From: Pseudoleptotrichia goodfellowii
GTDB lineage: Bacteria > Fusobacteriota > Fusobacteriia > Fusobacteriales > Leptotrichiaceae
Direction of reading: 5' to 3'
DNA length: 64,000 bases
Assembly (NCBI RefSeq): GCF_007990505.1
Contig: NZ_AP019822.1
Coordinates: 1,116,001 to 1,180,000, forward strand
Made by a program: the position numbers and the translations under genes. The stretch's first letter is position 1. Each line of letters starts with the position of its first letter. This document shows positions 7,174 through 15,813 of this stretch, in pieces. The notes under the pieces were generated by a model. That model made no database searches. It worked only from the letters and a program-made list of their open reading frames with translations, and was not told where the DNA came from.

Positions 7174-8412
7174 GTGGATATTATAGAATGGAGTGGTAAA
7201 TCCGACAAGACCGAAATCAACAAATTAAAAAATATGGATAAAGATTTTACTTTTGTTGAAAATATCGATAAACTTTTTATACTTTACTCAGGAGATAAAA
7301 TTTACGGCTATGCAGTAATCGGATTGGAAAAAGTTGTAGAACTGAAAAAGATATTTATAATGCCGAGATTGAGAAATAACGGTTACGGTACGATTTTACT
7401 GAAATATGTGATAAACTGGCTTATAAATAATAATTATGATTCGCTCATTGTAGTAAATCATAAGCAAATGAACAATTTTCTGGAAGAACAGAGATTTGTG
7501 AAAAATGAGGAAGGATATATTTTAAATAATCTCACTCAAAATAAAAAGCAGGAAAAAAGAATGCTTTTTGTGTCGAAATTTGCCATAGGAATAAATGTAA
7601 TACTGGCATTTCTGAAAATTGTTTCGGGAACAATATTTAAAAGTACGTCTTTACTGGCTGACGGGATAAATTCATTGTCGGATTTGATTACCAATATTCT
7701 AGTAATTATCGGACTGAAAGTCGGTGCAAATCCCGAAGACAAGGATCATCCTTTCGGACACGGGAAAATAGAGTCGGTTTTCAGTGTTATAATAGGAACA
7801 TTTATAATTCTTACAGCATTTGATTTGATTCGAGAAAATATGGGAAATTTGATAAGCCCTGAAAATAAGATGATATTCGGATTTGTTCCTGTAATTGTAA
7901 CGATTGTTGCTATAATAATAAAAATATTCCAATTAATGTTTATGAAATATAAAACTAGAGATTACAGAAGTCAGCTTATAAATTCTTTGCTGAAAGACTA
8001 TAAATCGGATATAGTTATATCTTCTGCAGTGCTTTTGGGAATTATGCTTTCAAAATTCAATCCTGTATTTGACACTTTTGTGGGAATAGTCGTAGCCGTT
8101 TATATTGTCAGAGAAGGATATAAACTCATAAAAGAAAATGCTTTGATATTGCTTGATTCTCAGGATGAGGAGTTGCTTGAAAATATAAAAAAGGATATTT
8201 TTGATTTTGAAGAAATAGAGAATGCCCATGACTTCAGAATGACTACTTCGGGAAAAGATATTTATATTTTTGCGGATATTCGTGTAAATAAAGAAATGTC
8301 AGTTCATGAGGCTCACGAAGTAACGAATAGAATTTCAAAATTTATAAAGCATAAATACATAAATGTGAAAAAAGTTCTGATTCATTTGGAGCCGGTGTAT
8401 GAGAGTGAATAG
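7174..8412 (+). CDS. GNAT acetyltransferase-like domain fused to a CDF cation efflux transporter
   Basis: The 412-residue protein joins two domains. Residues 1-115 look like a GNAT N-acetyltransferase, with the acetyl-CoA motif 'MPRLRNNGYGTILLKYVI' (R67-x-x-G70-Y-G72). Residues about 128-412 form a cation diffusion facilitator: 'LLADGINSLSDLITN' (metal-site D163, D170), 'DHPFGHGKIES', several membrane segments and a cytoplasmic C-terminal domain with 'HDFRMTTSGKDIYIFADI' and 'VLIHLEP'. CDF proteins export Zn, Mn or Fe in exchange for protons. The GTG at 7174 follows GGGGGAA. The GNAT part is compact and may be regulatory. It stands alone between terminators. Metal choice cannot be read from sequence. 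Confidence 0.85.
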   Translation: MDIIEWSGKSDKTEINKLKNMDKDFTFVENIDKLFILYSGDKIYGYAVIGLEKVVELKKIFIMPRLRNNGYGTILLKYVINWLINNNYDSLIVVNHKQMNNFLEEQRFVKNEEGYILNNLTQNKKQEKRMLFVSKFAIGINVILAFLKIVSGTIFKSTSLLADGINSLSDLITNILVIIGLKVGANPEDKDHPFGHGKIESVFSVIIGTFIILTAFDLIRENMGNLISPENKMIFGFVPVIVTIVAIIIKIFQLMFMKYKTRDYRSQLINSLLKDYKSDIVISSAVLLGIMLSKFNPVFDTFVGIVVAVYIVREGYKLIKENALILLDSQDEELLENIKKDIFDFEEIENAHDFRMTTSGKDIYIFADIRVNKEMSVHEAHEVTNRISKFIKHKYINVKKVLIHLEPVYESE

Positions 8413-8525
8413 TACAGGTTTTATATAATTTGATAAAATTTAATCTTGATTTTGAAGTATGTATATGTTAATATAAATAAAAATTACTTGTGTTATATTC
8501 AGATAGTGAGAGGAGAAGTTGAAAA

Positions 8526-8882
8526 ATGGAAAATATGGAAGATGAAGTAATAGTTGAAGAATTTGAGGAAAAAGTAGGATCAAATGAAAAGAATGAATAT
8601 TTGCAGGAAGTTAAAGAAGTAAAAGTAGAAAGCGGTGAAAAAAAATATAGTAAAGTAGCATACTGTATATTAGCTTTCTTTTTAGGTGTATTTGGAATAC
8701 ATTTATTTTATGCAAAGAAAACAATGCAAGGAATAATATTTGTTGTATTTGCAATAATTGGTATTATAACGGCGGCATTTTATATAGGAGTATTTATAAT
8801 TATGATATTAAGAATAACTTCTTTTGTCCAAATGTTAATAGCTTTATTTAAAAAATCAGACGAGTTTGGAAGAATATCATAA
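8526..8882 (+). CDS. TM2-domain membrane protein
   Basis: This 118-residue protein has an acidic cytoplasmic N-terminus of about 38 residues, followed by two hydrophobic segments matching the TM2 domain ('AYCILAFFLGVFGIHLFYAK', then 'GIIFVVFAIIGIITAAFYIG'). The short turn 'GIHLFYAKK' between helices is the usual TM2 hallmark. TM2 proteins are widespread and mostly uncharacterised. The ATG at 8526 has GAGGAG upstream. A strong terminator at 8897 ends the unit, so it is monocistronic. The highly charged N-terminal extension is the only feature that stands out. Confidence 0.8.
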   Translation: MENMEDEVIVEEFEEKVGSNEKNEYLQEVKEVKVESGEKKYSKVAYCILAFFLGVFGIHLFYAKKTMQGIIFVVFAIIGIITAAFYIGVFIIMILRITSFVQMLIALFKKSDEFGRIS

Positions 8883-8896
8883 TTTTTGTAACATAT

Positions 8897-8923
8897 AAAA
8901 GAGTTTTAACAACTCTTTTTTTT
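8897..8923 (+). terminator. Rho-independent terminator
   Basis: AAAAGAGTT (8897-8905) and AACTCTTTT (8911-8919) flank a 5-nt loop, with a T-run. It ends the TM2-protein transcript. Confidence 0.9.
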
Positions 8924-8935
8924 ATTGTTTGATTA

Positions 8936-8944
8936 TGGTATAAT
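8936..8944 (+). promoter_or_regulatory. Extended -10 promoter for pcrA-lpxC
   Basis: TGGTATAAT: a TGN extension directly before a consensus TATAAT (8939-8944), about 100 nt upstream of pcrA. Confidence 0.5.
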
Positions 8945-9043
8945 ATAACAAAATAAGTTAATAAATATGATACAGGAAAAATATTTTTGAATTTTATTCT
9001 TTTAAATTTTAAAAAATAAGAAAGAGAAGGAAGGCATACAAAA

Positions 9044-11245
9044 ATGAGTATTTTAGATGAACTGAACAGCGAGCAGAAAAAAGCTGCAGAAAAAACCGAA
9101 GGACCTATCTTAATATTGGCAGGTGCAGGAAGCGGAAAAACAAGGACTGTCACATACAGAATAGCTCATATGATAAAGGAAATAGGGATTTCTCCTATGA
9201 ATATTCTTGCGTTGACATTTACAAATAAAGCCGCAAGAGAAATGAAAGAAAGAGCTGAAGCTCTTATCGGAGCCGATTCCTATAATCTTGTAGTATCTAC
9301 ATTTCACTCTTTTTCAGTAAGACTTTTGAAAACTTATGCAGATAGAATAGGTTTCGGAAGAAATTTTAATATATATGATGTGGACGATCAGAAAAGTATC
9401 ATTACCAAGATAAAAAAAGATTTGAATACAGGGAATGATGATTTGACACCGGGGAAAATTGCAGGGAAAATAAGTAAACTTAAGGAACAGGGGATAGGTA
9501 TTAATGAATTGGAAGAAGAGATTGATTTGAAATTACCTTGGAATAAACTTTTTTATGATATTTACAAACAGTATAATGAAGTTTTGAAAGCCAATAATGC
9601 TATGGATTTTTCGGATTTATTACTGAATGCGAGAAAATTGCTTGATGATCCTTATGTCCTTGAAAGGGTACAGGACAGATACAGATATATTGTTGTGGAC
9701 GAATATCAGGATACAAATGATATTCAGTACCAAATAATAAGTATAATCGCTGCGAAATATAAAAATATATGTGTTGTGGGCGATGAAGATCAGAGTATTT
9801 ATGCTTTCAGGGGAGCAAATATTAATAATATACTTAATTTTGAGAGAGATTATCCCGATGCTCTTGTAGTAAAACTGGAAAGAAACTACAGATCTACAAA
9901 AAGAATACTTGATGTTGCCAATGAAGTCATAAAAAATAACAAGAGTTCCAAAGGGAAGAAATTATGGACTGACGGTGACGAAGGAGAAAAAATAAAAATA
10001 TTCAATGCGGAAAATGTTTATGACGAAGCTGATTATATTGTAGAAAATATAAGAGCTAAACATTTACAGGGAAAAGCATACAAGGATATGACTATTTTAT
10101 ACAGAACAAACGCACAATCGAGGGTTTTGGAAGAAAAGCTTCTGGCTTCAAATATTCCTTATAAAATATACGGTGGAATGCAATTTTTCCAGAGAAAAGA
10201 AATAAAAGATATTTTGGCATATTTAAGTTTGCTCAATAATAAAAATGACAATCATAATTTTTTACGGATAATAAATGTTCCTAAACGTTCTATAGGAGAT
10301 AAAACTTTAGAGAAAATAAATAATCTGGCTCAGAAAAAAGGGCTTTCAATGTTTGACTCGCTGAAATTTATAAATGAAATTTCGGAACTTAGAGTGGGAG
10401 TCAGAGAAACACTTGCAAACTTTTATAACATGATGCAGGAAATTTATGAAAGTTTGGATGAGTTGTCAGTAAAAGAAGTATTTGATGAAGTAATGTCCAA
10501 AACAAAATATATTGATTTTATTGAAGATAATAAAGAGGATAGAGTAAAAAATATTGAAGAACTTTTAAACAGTATTACAGAAGCACAAAAACAGAATGAA
10601 GGACTTTCCTTAAGTGAATATTTGGATATGGTATCTTTGAGCACGTCGACAGACGGAATGGAAGACGAAGAAAATTTTGTAAAACTGATGACAGTACACA
10701 GTTCCAAAGGACTTGAATTTGATTATGTGTTTATCGCAGGAATGGAAGACGGACTTTTCCCTTCGTGTAATTTTGAAACGCCTGAAGAGGATATAGAAGA
10801 AGAGAGAAGACTTTGCTATGTTGCAGTAACGAGGGCAAAAAAAGAACTCTTTATTTCTCATGTTTCGGAAAGAATGGTTTGGGGACAAATGAATTTTATG
10901 ATAAAGCCTTCAAGATTTATTTATGAGATGAAACAGGATAATCTTGAATATTTATCGGAAAAATTTGCCAAATTCACCAAGAAAATGGAAAAAACTTCAG
11001 TAATAGACAGTAAGAAAAAAACGAAAATAGAAAATTTCAATCCTTTTTCCATAAAATCTGTAAGAACTTCGGAATTGAAACATAGACATGATTTGAAATA
11101 TAAAACGGGAGACATTGTAACTCATATTAAATTTGGAAAAGGAAAAATCAAAAGCATTGACAGCAAAAGTATGACAGTCGATTTTCCTGTCGGAGAGAAA
11201 AAAATAGCACTTGTTTTAGTAAAAAAAATATTAAAAGATAAATAA
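9044..11245 (+). CDS. pcrA: ATP-dependent DNA helicase PcrA/UvrD
   Basis: An SF1A helicase that unwinds DNA 3'-5' in nucleotide excision and mismatch repair and removes RecA and stalled polymerase. The 733-residue length is typical. Motifs appear in order: Walker A 'GAGSGKT' (27-33), motif Ia 'LTFTNKAAREM', motif II 'VVDEYQDTND', motif III 'GDEDQSIYAFRGA', motif IV 'LERNYRST', motif V 'TVHSSKGLEFDYVF', and motif VI 'YVAVTRAKKEL'. The C-terminal 'GDIVTHIKFGKGKI' is the PcrA-type Tudor-like fold that contacts RNA polymerase. The ATG at 9044 follows AGAAGGAAGG. lpxC starts 14 bp downstream, so the two are probably one transcript. Confidence 0.97.
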   Translation: MSILDELNSEQKKAAEKTEGPILILAGAGSGKTRTVTYRIAHMIKEIGISPMNILALTFTNKAAREMKERAEALIGADSYNLVVSTFHSFSVRLLKTYADRIGFGRNFNIYDVDDQKSIITKIKKDLNTGNDDLTPGKIAGKISKLKEQGIGINELEEEIDLKLPWNKLFYDIYKQYNEVLKANNAMDFSDLLLNARKLLDDPYVLERVQDRYRYIVVDEYQDTNDIQYQIISIIAAKYKNICVVGDEDQSIYAFRGANINNILNFERDYPDALVVKLERNYRSTKRILDVANEVIKNNKSSKGKKLWTDGDEGEKIKIFNAENVYDEADYIVENIRAKHLQGKAYKDMTILYRTNAQSRVLEEKLLASNIPYKIYGGMQFFQRKEIKDILAYLSLLNNKNDNHNFLRIINVPKRSIGDKTLEKINNLAQKKGLSMFDSLKFINEISELRVGVRETLANFYNMMQEIYESLDELSVKEVFDEVMSKTKYIDFIEDNKEDRVKNIEELLNSITEAQKQNEGLSLSEYLDMVSLSTSTDGMEDEENFVKLMTVHSSKGLEFDYVFIAGMEDGLFPSCNFETPEEDIEEERRLCYVAVTRAKKELFISHVSERMVWGQMNFMIKPSRFIYEMKQDNLEYLSEKFAKFTKKMEKTSVIDSKKKTKIENFNPFSIKSVRTSELKHRHDLKYKTGDIVTHIKFGKGKIKSIDSKSMTVDFPVGEKKIALVLVKKILKDK

Positions 11246-11259
11246 TCGGAGGTAATCCA

Positions 11260-12099
11260 ATGAAAAGAAAAACTGTTAAAAATGAAGTGGAAATAAGTGG
11301 TATAGGACTTCATAAAGGGGAGCAGATAAAACTGACTTTAAAGCCTAATACCGATAATAGTGGAATAGTATTTAAAAGAGTCGATGTTACAGATAAAAAC
11401 AATATTATAAAAGTGGATTACAGAAATCTGTTTGACTTGGAAAGAGGAACGAATATAAGAAATAAAGATGATGTAAAAGTTCATACGATAGAGCATTTTC
11501 TGTCTTCCCTTTCGGTTTTCGGAATTACCGATATATTGGTAGAAATAAGCGGTAACGAACTTCCTATTTTGGATGGAAGCTCCATACAGTTTATAGCTAA
11601 ACTGAAAGAAGCCGGAACACAGGAACTGGAAAGCGAAATAGAGCCGGTTGTAATAAAAGAGCCCGTTATTTTCAGTGATGAAAAAGCCGGAAAATATGTT
11701 TTGGCATTACCGTATGACGGTTTTAAAATTTCGTATACGATAGATTTTAACCACAGTTTTTTAAAATCCCAGTATTTTGAAATAAGTCCGAGTTTAGAAG
11801 AATATATCGAGAAAATAGCAAGATGCAGAACATTTGCTTTTGATTATGAGATAGACTTTCTGAAAAAAAATAATCTGGCATTGGGGGGCAGTCTTGAAAA
11901 TGCCATAGTAGTGGGGAAAGACGGGCTGTTAAATCCCGAAGGACTTAGATACCCTGATGAATTTGTAAGACATAAAATTTTAGATATAATAGGGGATCTT
12001 TATGTATTGGGAAGACCTTTGAAAACCCATATTATAGCAATAAAAGCAGGACATTATGTAAATGCAAAATTGACGGAATTAATTGCTCAAACTTTATAA
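11260..12099 (+). CDS. lpxC: UDP-3-O-acyl-N-acetylglucosamine deacetylase
   Basis: LpxC carries out the committed step of lipid A synthesis, removing acetate from UDP-3-O-acyl-GlcNAc using zinc. At 279 residues it is a standard single-domain LpxC. The zinc ligands are visible: H79 in 'HTIEHFLSSL', and H238 and D242 in 'VRHKILDIIGDL'. The catalytic H265 lies in 'IKAGHYVNAKL'. The start at 11260 has CGGAGG upstream. It proves a diderm, LPS-making cell. It lies just before fabZ and the other lpx genes but is separated from them by about 500 bp of repeats and a new promoter. Confidence 0.96.
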   Translation: MKRKTVKNEVEISGIGLHKGEQIKLTLKPNTDNSGIVFKRVDVTDKNNIIKVDYRNLFDLERGTNIRNKDDVKVHTIEHFLSSLSVFGITDILVEISGNELPILDGSSIQFIAKLKEAGTQELESEIEPVVIKEPVIFSDEKAGKYVLALPYDGFKISYTIDFNHSFLKSQYFEISPSLEEYIEKIARCRTFAFDYEIDFLKKNNLALGGSLENAIVVGKDGLLNPEGLRYPDEFVRHKILDIIGDLYVLGRPLKTHIIAIKAGHYVNAKLTELIAQTL

Positions 12100-12102
12100 A
12101 TT

Positions 12103-12180
12103 TTATGAGGGCTCATTGCCGCCCTCATAACTCCCGCTACCCGCGTTCTACGCGACTTCGTCGACTCCGAAAATGCGGGG
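12103..12180. other. GC-rich multi-hairpin element downstream of lpxC
   Basis: A perfect 10-bp stem TTATGAGGGC (12103-12112)/GCCCTCATAA (12121-12130) is followed by a compact GC-rich cluster: CCCGC (12133-12137)/GCGGG (12175-12179) enclosing CGCG/CGCG and CGAC-TTC-GTCG. No T-run follows. GC content far exceeds the surroundings, as in REP-like or transferred small elements. No ORF of note is present in 12100-12615. Confidence 0.7.
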
Positions 12181-12316
12181 AGAAAAACATAAAGTACAGG
12201 ATAAAATCAATTAAAAGAAAAATATTTTTATTGCTATTAATTATAGGATTTTTTTGTTATTGAATTCCTGTATTTCTAATTGTCAATTAGGATTAGAGTA
12301 TTATTCAGATTTTTAA

Positions 12317-12445
12317 TCCGACATTCAAATTTTTCCACGAAAAAAATACGGGAGTGAGTGATGAAAAATCATTGTTTGAGCGAAGCGAGTTTATGATTTT
12401 TCAAACGAAAGAAGTATTTTTGAGTGAAGAAAAATTTGAGTCGGA
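12317..12445. repeat. 129-bp imperfect palindrome
   Basis: TCCGA (12317) pairs with TCGGA (12441-12445). CAAATTTTTC (12326) pairs with GAAAAATTTG (12429). GAAAAATCAT (12363-12372) pairs exactly with ATGATTTTTC (12393-12402). The centre reads GAGCGAAGCGAG. As RNA it would form one long interrupted hairpin. Confidence 0.75.
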
Positions 12446-12525
12446 AAGTTTTTGCAAAGCTTTTTTTAAAAAGCGTAGAACTTTTGAGTCGGAAAATTTT
12501 GCCAAGCTTTTTTCAAAAAGCGTGA
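12435..12525. repeat. 48-bp tandem repeat, two copies
   Basis: TTTGAGTCGGAAA recurs at 12435 and 12483. Each copy contains a hairpin, AAGCTTTTT...AAAAAGCG, and the copies differ at several positions. Confidence 0.75.
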
Positions 12526-12533
12526 AATAAAAG

Positions 12534-12562
12534 TTGTAATTTATACAAAAATTCAATATAAT
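12534..12562 (+). promoter_or_regulatory. Promoter of the fabZ-lpxA operon
   Basis: TTGTAA (12534-12539), a 17-nt spacer and TATAAT (12557-12562), about 50 nt upstream of fabZ. Confidence 0.65.
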
Positions 12563-12615
12563 ATACATAATGAAAAATCGAAATTTTAACTAAAAAATTA
12601 GGAGGATAAAAATAT

Positions 12616-13041
12616 ATGGAACCTGTAATGAAAATAGAGGATATTATGAAAATATTGCCTCACAGATATCCGTTTTTATTAGTAGATAAAGTAATAGAAA
12701 AAAACGGGACTGAAACTTTAGTAGCAATAAAAAATGTAACTATGAATGAAGAGTTTTTTAACGGGCATTTTCCGGGGAAACCTGTAATGCCGGGAGTTTT
12801 GCAAGTGGAAGCAATGGCTCAGGCAGTGGGGCTTTTGATGTTGGAGCCGGGGAAAATACCTCTATTTATGTCGATTGATAAATGTAAATTCAGAAAAGGA
12901 GTAGTTCCGGGGGATCAGTTAAGAATTGAAGTGGAAAAAGTAAAAGTAAAAAGAAATGTTATAGTTGCCAAAGGAAAATGTACAGTAGACGGTGCAGTTA
13001 CATGTGAAGCCGACTTGATGTTTGCAATACAGGAAATATAG
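12616..13041 (+). CDS. fabZ: 3-hydroxyacyl-ACP dehydratase FabZ
   Basis: FabZ dehydrates 3-hydroxyacyl-ACP in fatty acid elongation and competes with LpxA for hydroxyacyl-ACP. The 141-residue hotdog-fold protein has 'ILPHRYPFLLVDKV' and the active-site pair H51 and E65 in 'GHFPGKPVMPGVLQVEAMAQ'. The start follows TTAGGAGG. It opens an operon with lpxA, lpxI and lpxB, a standard pairing that balances phospholipid and lipid A synthesis. Confidence 0.97.
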   Translation: MEPVMKIEDIMKILPHRYPFLLVDKVIEKNGTETLVAIKNVTMNEEFFNGHFPGKPVMPGVLQVEAMAQAVGLLMLEPGKIPLFMSIDKCKFRKGVVPGDQLRIEVEKVKVKRNVIVAKGKCTVDGAVTCEADLMFAIQEI

Positions 13042-13074
13042 TTAATACGATAAAATTATAGAAGAGGTATAATT

Positions 13075-13854
13075 ATGAGTACAAATAATATACATCCGAC
13101 GGCAATAGTAGCTGAAGAAGCTAAGCTTGGAGAGAATATAACGGTAGGACCATACTCGATTATAGGTCCCGAAGTGACAATCGGAAACGGAACAGTTGTG
13201 GAATCCCATGTAGTAATAGAAGGAGAAACAATAATAGGGGAAAATAATTATATATTTTCTTTTGCTTCTATCGGGAAAGTTCCTCAGGATTTGAAATTTA
13301 AGGGAGAAAAAACAAGAACAGTAATAGGAAATAATAATAAAATAAGAGAGTTTGTTACTATTCACAGGGGTACGGACGATAAATATGAAACAAGAATAGG
13401 AAATAACTGTCTGATAATGGCATACGTGCATATTGCTCATGACTGTATAATAGGAGATAATTGTGTCCTTGCCAATGCGGCTACATTTGCGGGACATGTG
13501 GAAGTCGAAGATTATGCCGTTGTGGGAGGACTGACTGCAATACACCAGTTCACGAGAGTAGGACGACACGCAATGATAGGAGGATGTTCTGCAGTAACTC
13601 AGGATGTAGTTCCTTATATGCTGTCTGAAGGAAATAAAGCAAGAGCAGTATATATAAATATTGTGGGGCTTCAAAGAAGGGGATTTTCCGAAGAGCAGAT
13701 AAAAACTTTAAGAGAAGTTTATAAAATTATTTTCAAGAAAAAATTGAAACTGGAAGAAGCATTGCAAATACTTGAAAGAGATTACAGTCATTTTGATGAA
13801 GCGATGAAAGTAGTAGAATTTATAAGAAAAAGTAAAAGAGGAATTACGAGATAA
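13075..13854 (+). CDS. lpxA: UDP-N-acetylglucosamine acyltransferase
   Basis: LpxA moves a 3-hydroxyacyl chain from ACP to UDP-GlcNAc, the first step of lipid A synthesis. The 259 residues form a left-handed beta-helix of hexapeptide repeats (for example '[20 protein letters not shown]'), and '[10 protein letters not shown]' carries the catalytic His. A C-terminal helical part ('[18 protein letters not shown]') is typical. The start at 13075 follows AGAGG. Its stop TAA shares one base with the lpxI start, so the two are tightly coupled. Confidence 0.97.
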   Translation: MSTNNIHPTAIVAEEAKLGENITVGPYSIIGPEVTIGNGTVVESHVVIEGETIIGENNYIFSFASIGKVPQDLKFKGEKTRTVIGNNNKIREFVTIHRGTDDKYETRIGNNCLIMAYVHIAHDCIIGDNCVLANAATFAGHVEVEDYAVVGGLTAIHQFTRVGRHAMIGGCSAVTQDVVPYMLSEGNKARAVYINIVGLQRRGFSEEQIKTLREVYKIIFKKKLKLEEALQILERDYSHFDEAMKVVEFIRKSKRGITR

Positions 13855-14660
13855 TGGATAGAGTAGGATTAATAGCCGGAAACGGCAAACTACCTGAATT
13901 ATTTTTGAAACAGTGTCAAAAAAAGGGAATCGAATTATTTTCGGTTTACCTTTTCGACAGTGTGGAAGAAAGCATAAAAAACCACAGTAATTCGGTAAAA
14001 TATAGTGTAGCACAACCGGGAAAGATAATTTCTCATTTTAAGAGAAACGGACTTTCTCATATTATTATGCTCGGAAAAGTTGAAAAAGATCTTATTTTTT
14101 CCAACCTGAAGTTTGATTTTACAGCTACAAAAATTTTACTTTCTGCAAAAAATAAAAAAGATAAAAATATATTGAAAGCAATTATAAATTATATAGAATC
14201 CGAAGGAATAACTGTTTTACCTCAAAATTATTTAATGGATGACTATATGGTAAAACAGACTGTTTATACAAAATATTCCCCTTCAGCAGAGGAAGAAAAA
14301 ACGATAGAAATCGGAATAGAAGCCGCAAAGATGCTTACGGATATTGATGCGGGGCAAACTGTTGTAGTGAAAAATCAGTCTGTAATAGCTCTTGAAGGAA
14401 TAGAAGGTACTGATAAAGCTATTTTAAGAGGGGGAGAACTTGCAGGGAAAAACTGTATTGTTGTGAAAATGGCAAGAAAAAATCAGGATTACAGAATAGA
14501 CATTCCGACAATAGGTCTTGAAACTGTAAAAAAAGTAGCGGAAATAAAAGGAAGAGGCATAGTTGTCGAAGCAGATAAAATGCTGTTTATAGATCAGGAA
14601 GAAGTCATAAACTATGCAAATAAAAATAAAATTTTTATAAAAGGGATAAAATATGAATAA
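13854..14660 (+). CDS. lpxI: UDP-2,3-diacylglucosamine pyrophosphatase LpxI
   Basis: LpxI hydrolyses UDP-2,3-diacylglucosamine to lipid X and UMP. It replaces LpxH in many bacteria. The 268-residue protein has the DUF1009 pattern: N-terminal 'VGLIAGNGKLPELFLKQ', and C-terminal 'SVIALEGIEGTDKAILRGG' followed by 'DYRIDIPTIGLETVKKVA'. It lies between lpxA and lpxB, overlapping both (1 and 8 nt). I see no lpxH here, as expected when lpxI is used. Confidence 0.93.
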   Translation: MDRVGLIAGNGKLPELFLKQCQKKGIELFSVYLFDSVEESIKNHSNSVKYSVAQPGKIISHFKRNGLSHIIMLGKVEKDLIFSNLKFDFTATKILLSAKNKKDKNILKAIINYIESEGITVLPQNYLMDDYMVKQTVYTKYSPSAEEEKTIEIGIEAAKMLTDIDAGQTVVVKNQSVIALEGIEGTDKAILRGGELAGKNCIVVKMARKNQDYRIDIPTIGLETVKKVAEIKGRGIVVEADKMLFIDQEEVINYANKNKIFIKGIKYE

Positions 14661-15789
14661 TATCAAAAAAGTATTTGTTTCCTGTGGAGAAATGTCGGGA
14701 GATCTCCATTTATCTTATATTATAGAAGAAATAAGAAAAAAAGATCCGAATATTTCTTTTTACGGTGTAGTCGGCGATAAATCCATAGCTGTAGGGGCAA
14801 ATAAAATTACTCATATAAAAAATAATGATATAATGGGCTTTGTAGAAGCACTGAAAAAATATAAGTATTTTAAGCAAAAAGCTCTTGAATATATGGAATA
14901 TATAAAAAATAACAATATTGATACTGTTATTTTTGTAGATTTCGGAGGCTTTAATTTAAGATTTTTCAAATTATTGAAAAAAAATATTCCTTCTATAAAA
15001 ACAATTTATTATATTCCACCCAAAATATGGGCTTGGGGGAAAAAACGAATAGAAACAATTAAAAAATTTGATGATGTAATAGTTATTTTCCCTTTTGAAA
15101 AGGAATATTTTGATAAAATAGAAAAAAAATCGGGATTGAATGTGAAGTATTTCGGCAATCCTTTAGTAGATAAATACAGATTTTCTCAAAAATTGGGAAA
15201 GAAAATAATGTTGTTGCCGGGAAGCAGGAAGCAGGAAATTGGGAAATTTATTCCGGTAATAGTTGATTTAATCGGAAATGAAAAAATGAAAAATGAGAAG
15301 TTTATAATGAAATTTGCCGATAAATCGCATTTGGAATATGCTCAAAATGCAGTGAAAAATTCCAATATAAATTTGACGGAAATAAAAAATCTCGAAATAA
15401 GTTTTGATTCGATAGAAGCATTAAGAGATAAATGTAAGTACGCTGTTGCAACTTCAGGAACGGTAACTTTTGAACTGTCGCTGACAGGACTGCCTGTGAT
15501 AACTGTTTATAAAACATCGGCTGTAAATGCTTTCATTGCAAGAAAAATAGTAAAAATAAAGTATATTACATTGACTAATCTGAATGCCGATAAAGAAATA
15601 TTCCCTGAATTATTACAGGAAGATTTTAATGTCGAAAAATTATCGGAGCAATGTCAAATAATGGAAAAACAAAAAGAAAAAATAGTTGAAGAACTTAAAA
15701 AAGAACGGGAAAAACTCGGGGGAAACGGAGTTTTGGGAAAAATTTCCGATTATCTGTTGGAAAAAATAACAGACTCGGACAGAAAATAA
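14653..15789 (+). CDS. lpxB: Lipid-A-disaccharide synthase
   Basis: LpxB joins lipid X and UDP-diacylglucosamine into the lipid A disaccharide at the inner membrane. The 378-residue GT19 protein shows 'VSCGEMSGDLH', 'DFGGFNLRF', 'YIPPKIWAWGKKR', 'LLPGSRKQEI' and 'ATSGTVTFEL', all family landmarks. It begins inside the lpxI stop region (8-nt overlap). The following MATE transporter starts within about 25 bp, so the operon continues. Confidence 0.96.
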   Translation: MNNIKKVFVSCGEMSGDLHLSYIIEEIRKKDPNISFYGVVGDKSIAVGANKITHIKNNDIMGFVEALKKYKYFKQKALEYMEYIKNNNIDTVIFVDFGGFNLRFFKLLKKNIPSIKTIYYIPPKIWAWGKKRIETIKKFDDVIVIFPFEKEYFDKIEKKSGLNVKYFGNPLVDKYRFSQKLGKKIMLLPGSRKQEIGKFIPVIVDLIGNEKMKNEKFIMKFADKSHLEYAQNAVKNSNINLTEIKNLEISFDSIEALRDKCKYAVATSGTVTFELSLTGLPVITVYKTSAVNAFIARKIVKIKYITLTNLNADKEIFPELLQEDFNVEKLSEQCQIMEKQKEKIVEELKKEREKLGGNGVLGKISDYLLEKITDSDRK

Positions 15790-15813
15790 TAAATTTTGAA
15801 AAAGGAAAAATTC

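Noticed and set aside
12100-12615. Insertion sequence remnant
   Set aside because: No transposase fragment, no clear terminal repeats with target duplication; only hairpins and short repeats are visible.
13042-13674. 210-residue minus-strand ORF
   Set aside because: Exactly antisense to lpxA; composition reflects the hexapeptide repeats and there is no ribosome site.
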